A stretch of DNA of 6,793 nucleotides from Hyphomicrobiales bacterium. Its GTDB lineage: Bacteria > Pseudomonadota > Alphaproteobacteria > Rhizobiales > Aestuariivirgaceae. Below, piece by piece: positions 6,286-6,793 of this stretch. Made by a program: the position numbers and the translations under genes. Every line of letters begins with the position of its first letter. Within the stretch, counting starts at the first letter, position 1. Location: positions 1 through 6,793 of the forward strand of contig JALSNA010000461.1 of the NCBI GenBank assembly GCA_026987255.1. The letters are read 5' to 3'. Under the pieces are notes generated by a model. The model ran no database searches. It was not told the origin of the DNA and saw nothing but the letters and a program-made list of their open reading frames with translations.

Positions 6286-6793
6286 AGACACCACCCGCCT
6301 GAAACTTCCTTTCATCGCTGCGGCCCAGGCCCAGAAGCATGTCACCCACAACGAGGCCCTGCTGGCGCTCGATGTCCTTGTGCAGGCCGCTGTTCTGGAC
6401 AGGGACATGAACATCCCTCCCGCCAGTCCGGCTAAGGGGGATGCCTACATCGTGGCCGCCACTGCAACCGGCGATTGGGCCGGCCATGAGGGCGACATTG
6501 CCGCCTGGGCCGATGGCGTCTGGCGCTTTCATGCTCCGGCCAAAGGCTGGCGCGCCTGGGTGGCCGACGAGGATGCGCTTTACATCCACGACGGCGCGGC
6601 CTGGACGAAGTTCGAACCTGGCGTTGCAACCGTCAATCCTGTCCCCGGCGGCAAGCTCGGCATAAACACCTCCGCCGATGCCACCAACCGCCTGGCGGTC
6701 AAGAGCGATGCCGTGCTTTTCTCCCACGATGACGTGACCCCCGGCTCCGGCGACGTGCAGTTCAAGATCAACAAGGCCGCTGCGACGAACACC
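6278..6793 (+). CDS. DUF2793 domain protein, 3' end outside window
   Basis: The first 172 codons of a DUF2793 protein are visible and the frame stays open to the right edge, so the gene is partial here. The N-terminus carries the family signature LKLPFIAAAQAQKHVTHNEA (8-27), followed by the conserved DMNIPPASPAKGDAYIVA and ATGDWAGHEGDIAAWADGVW blocks, then FHAPAKGWRAWV. From about residue 125 the character changes to LGINTSADATNRLAVKSDA and related Ser/Thr/Asn-rich sequence. This looks like the fibre-type extension seen in longer DUF2793 proteins. The function of DUF2793 is not established. Genes of this family often lie directly after the megatron gene in GTA-like clusters, so a structural or surface-contact role in the tail is inferred. 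The ATG at 6278 lies inside the end of the megatron gene (8-base overlap) and has a strong GAGGAG at 6265-6270, seven bases upstream. Confidence 0.93.
   Translation, partial: MSEDTTRLKLPFIAAAQAQKHVTHNEALLALDVLVQAAVLDRDMNIPPASPAKGDAYIVAATATGDWAGHEGDIAAWADGVWRFHAPAKGWRAWVADEDALYIHDGAAWTKFEPGVATVNPVPGGKLGINTSADATNRLAVKSDAVLFSHDDVTPGSGDVQFKINKAAATNT

Noticed and set aside
3937..6414. Very long open frame on the minus strand (825 codons)
   Set aside because: It lies antisense to the megatron and DUF2793 genes. Its Gly/Ala-rich product matches no family I recognise, and it is explained by strong GC bias at codon position three of the real genes.

Overview
This is strongly GC-rich alphaproteobacterial DNA. 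It carries the distal tail (baseplate) module of a gene transfer agent (GTA) or a prophage with a GTA-type tail. Four consecutive plus-strand genes match, in order, size and motifs, the orfg12-g13-g14-g15 block of the Rhodobacter capsulatus GTA: a DUF2460 distal-tail protein, a DUF2163 hub protein, an NlpC/P60 peptidase and a very large TIM-barrel 'megatron' protein. A DUF2793 gene follows and runs off the right edge. From memory of the family, the wording of the megatron N-terminus and the DUF2793 partner fit Hyphomicrobiales or a neighbouring order somewhat better than Rhodobacter itself. That placement is tentative.

Layout. Positions 1-442 hold no gene I can support. They contain a short hairpin (19-41) and then a tandem repeat: two complete units of 169 and 170 bp plus the first ~37 bp of a third, which ends a few bases before the first start codon. 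Each unit begins with a perfect inverted repeat with 11-bp arms. From 443 to the right edge the sequence is continuously coding on the plus strand: 443-1081, 1078-1974, 1946-2407, 2407-6285 and 6278-6793 (partial). Every junction overlaps (by 4, 29, 1 and 8 bases), so the five genes look like one translationally coupled operon. The 1078, 2407 and 6278 starts have clear Shine-Dalgarno sequences; the 443 and 1946 starts do not.

How the genes work together. By analogy with the R. capsulatus GTA structure, the DUF2460 protein ends the tail tube and the DUF2163 hub closes it. The NlpC/P60 peptidase would open host peptidoglycan. The megatron forms the outer baseplate and tip, with a glycosidase-like TIM barrel. 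The DUF2793 protein, whose visible C-terminal part looks tail-fibre-like, may contribute to surface contact. Capsid, terminase and tape-measure genes would lie upstream, outside the window, so GTA and prophage cannot be told apart here.

The core genes are well-known families. The least explained element is the hairpin-bearing tandem repeat wedged in front of the DUF2460 gene, in what is normally a compact tail operon.
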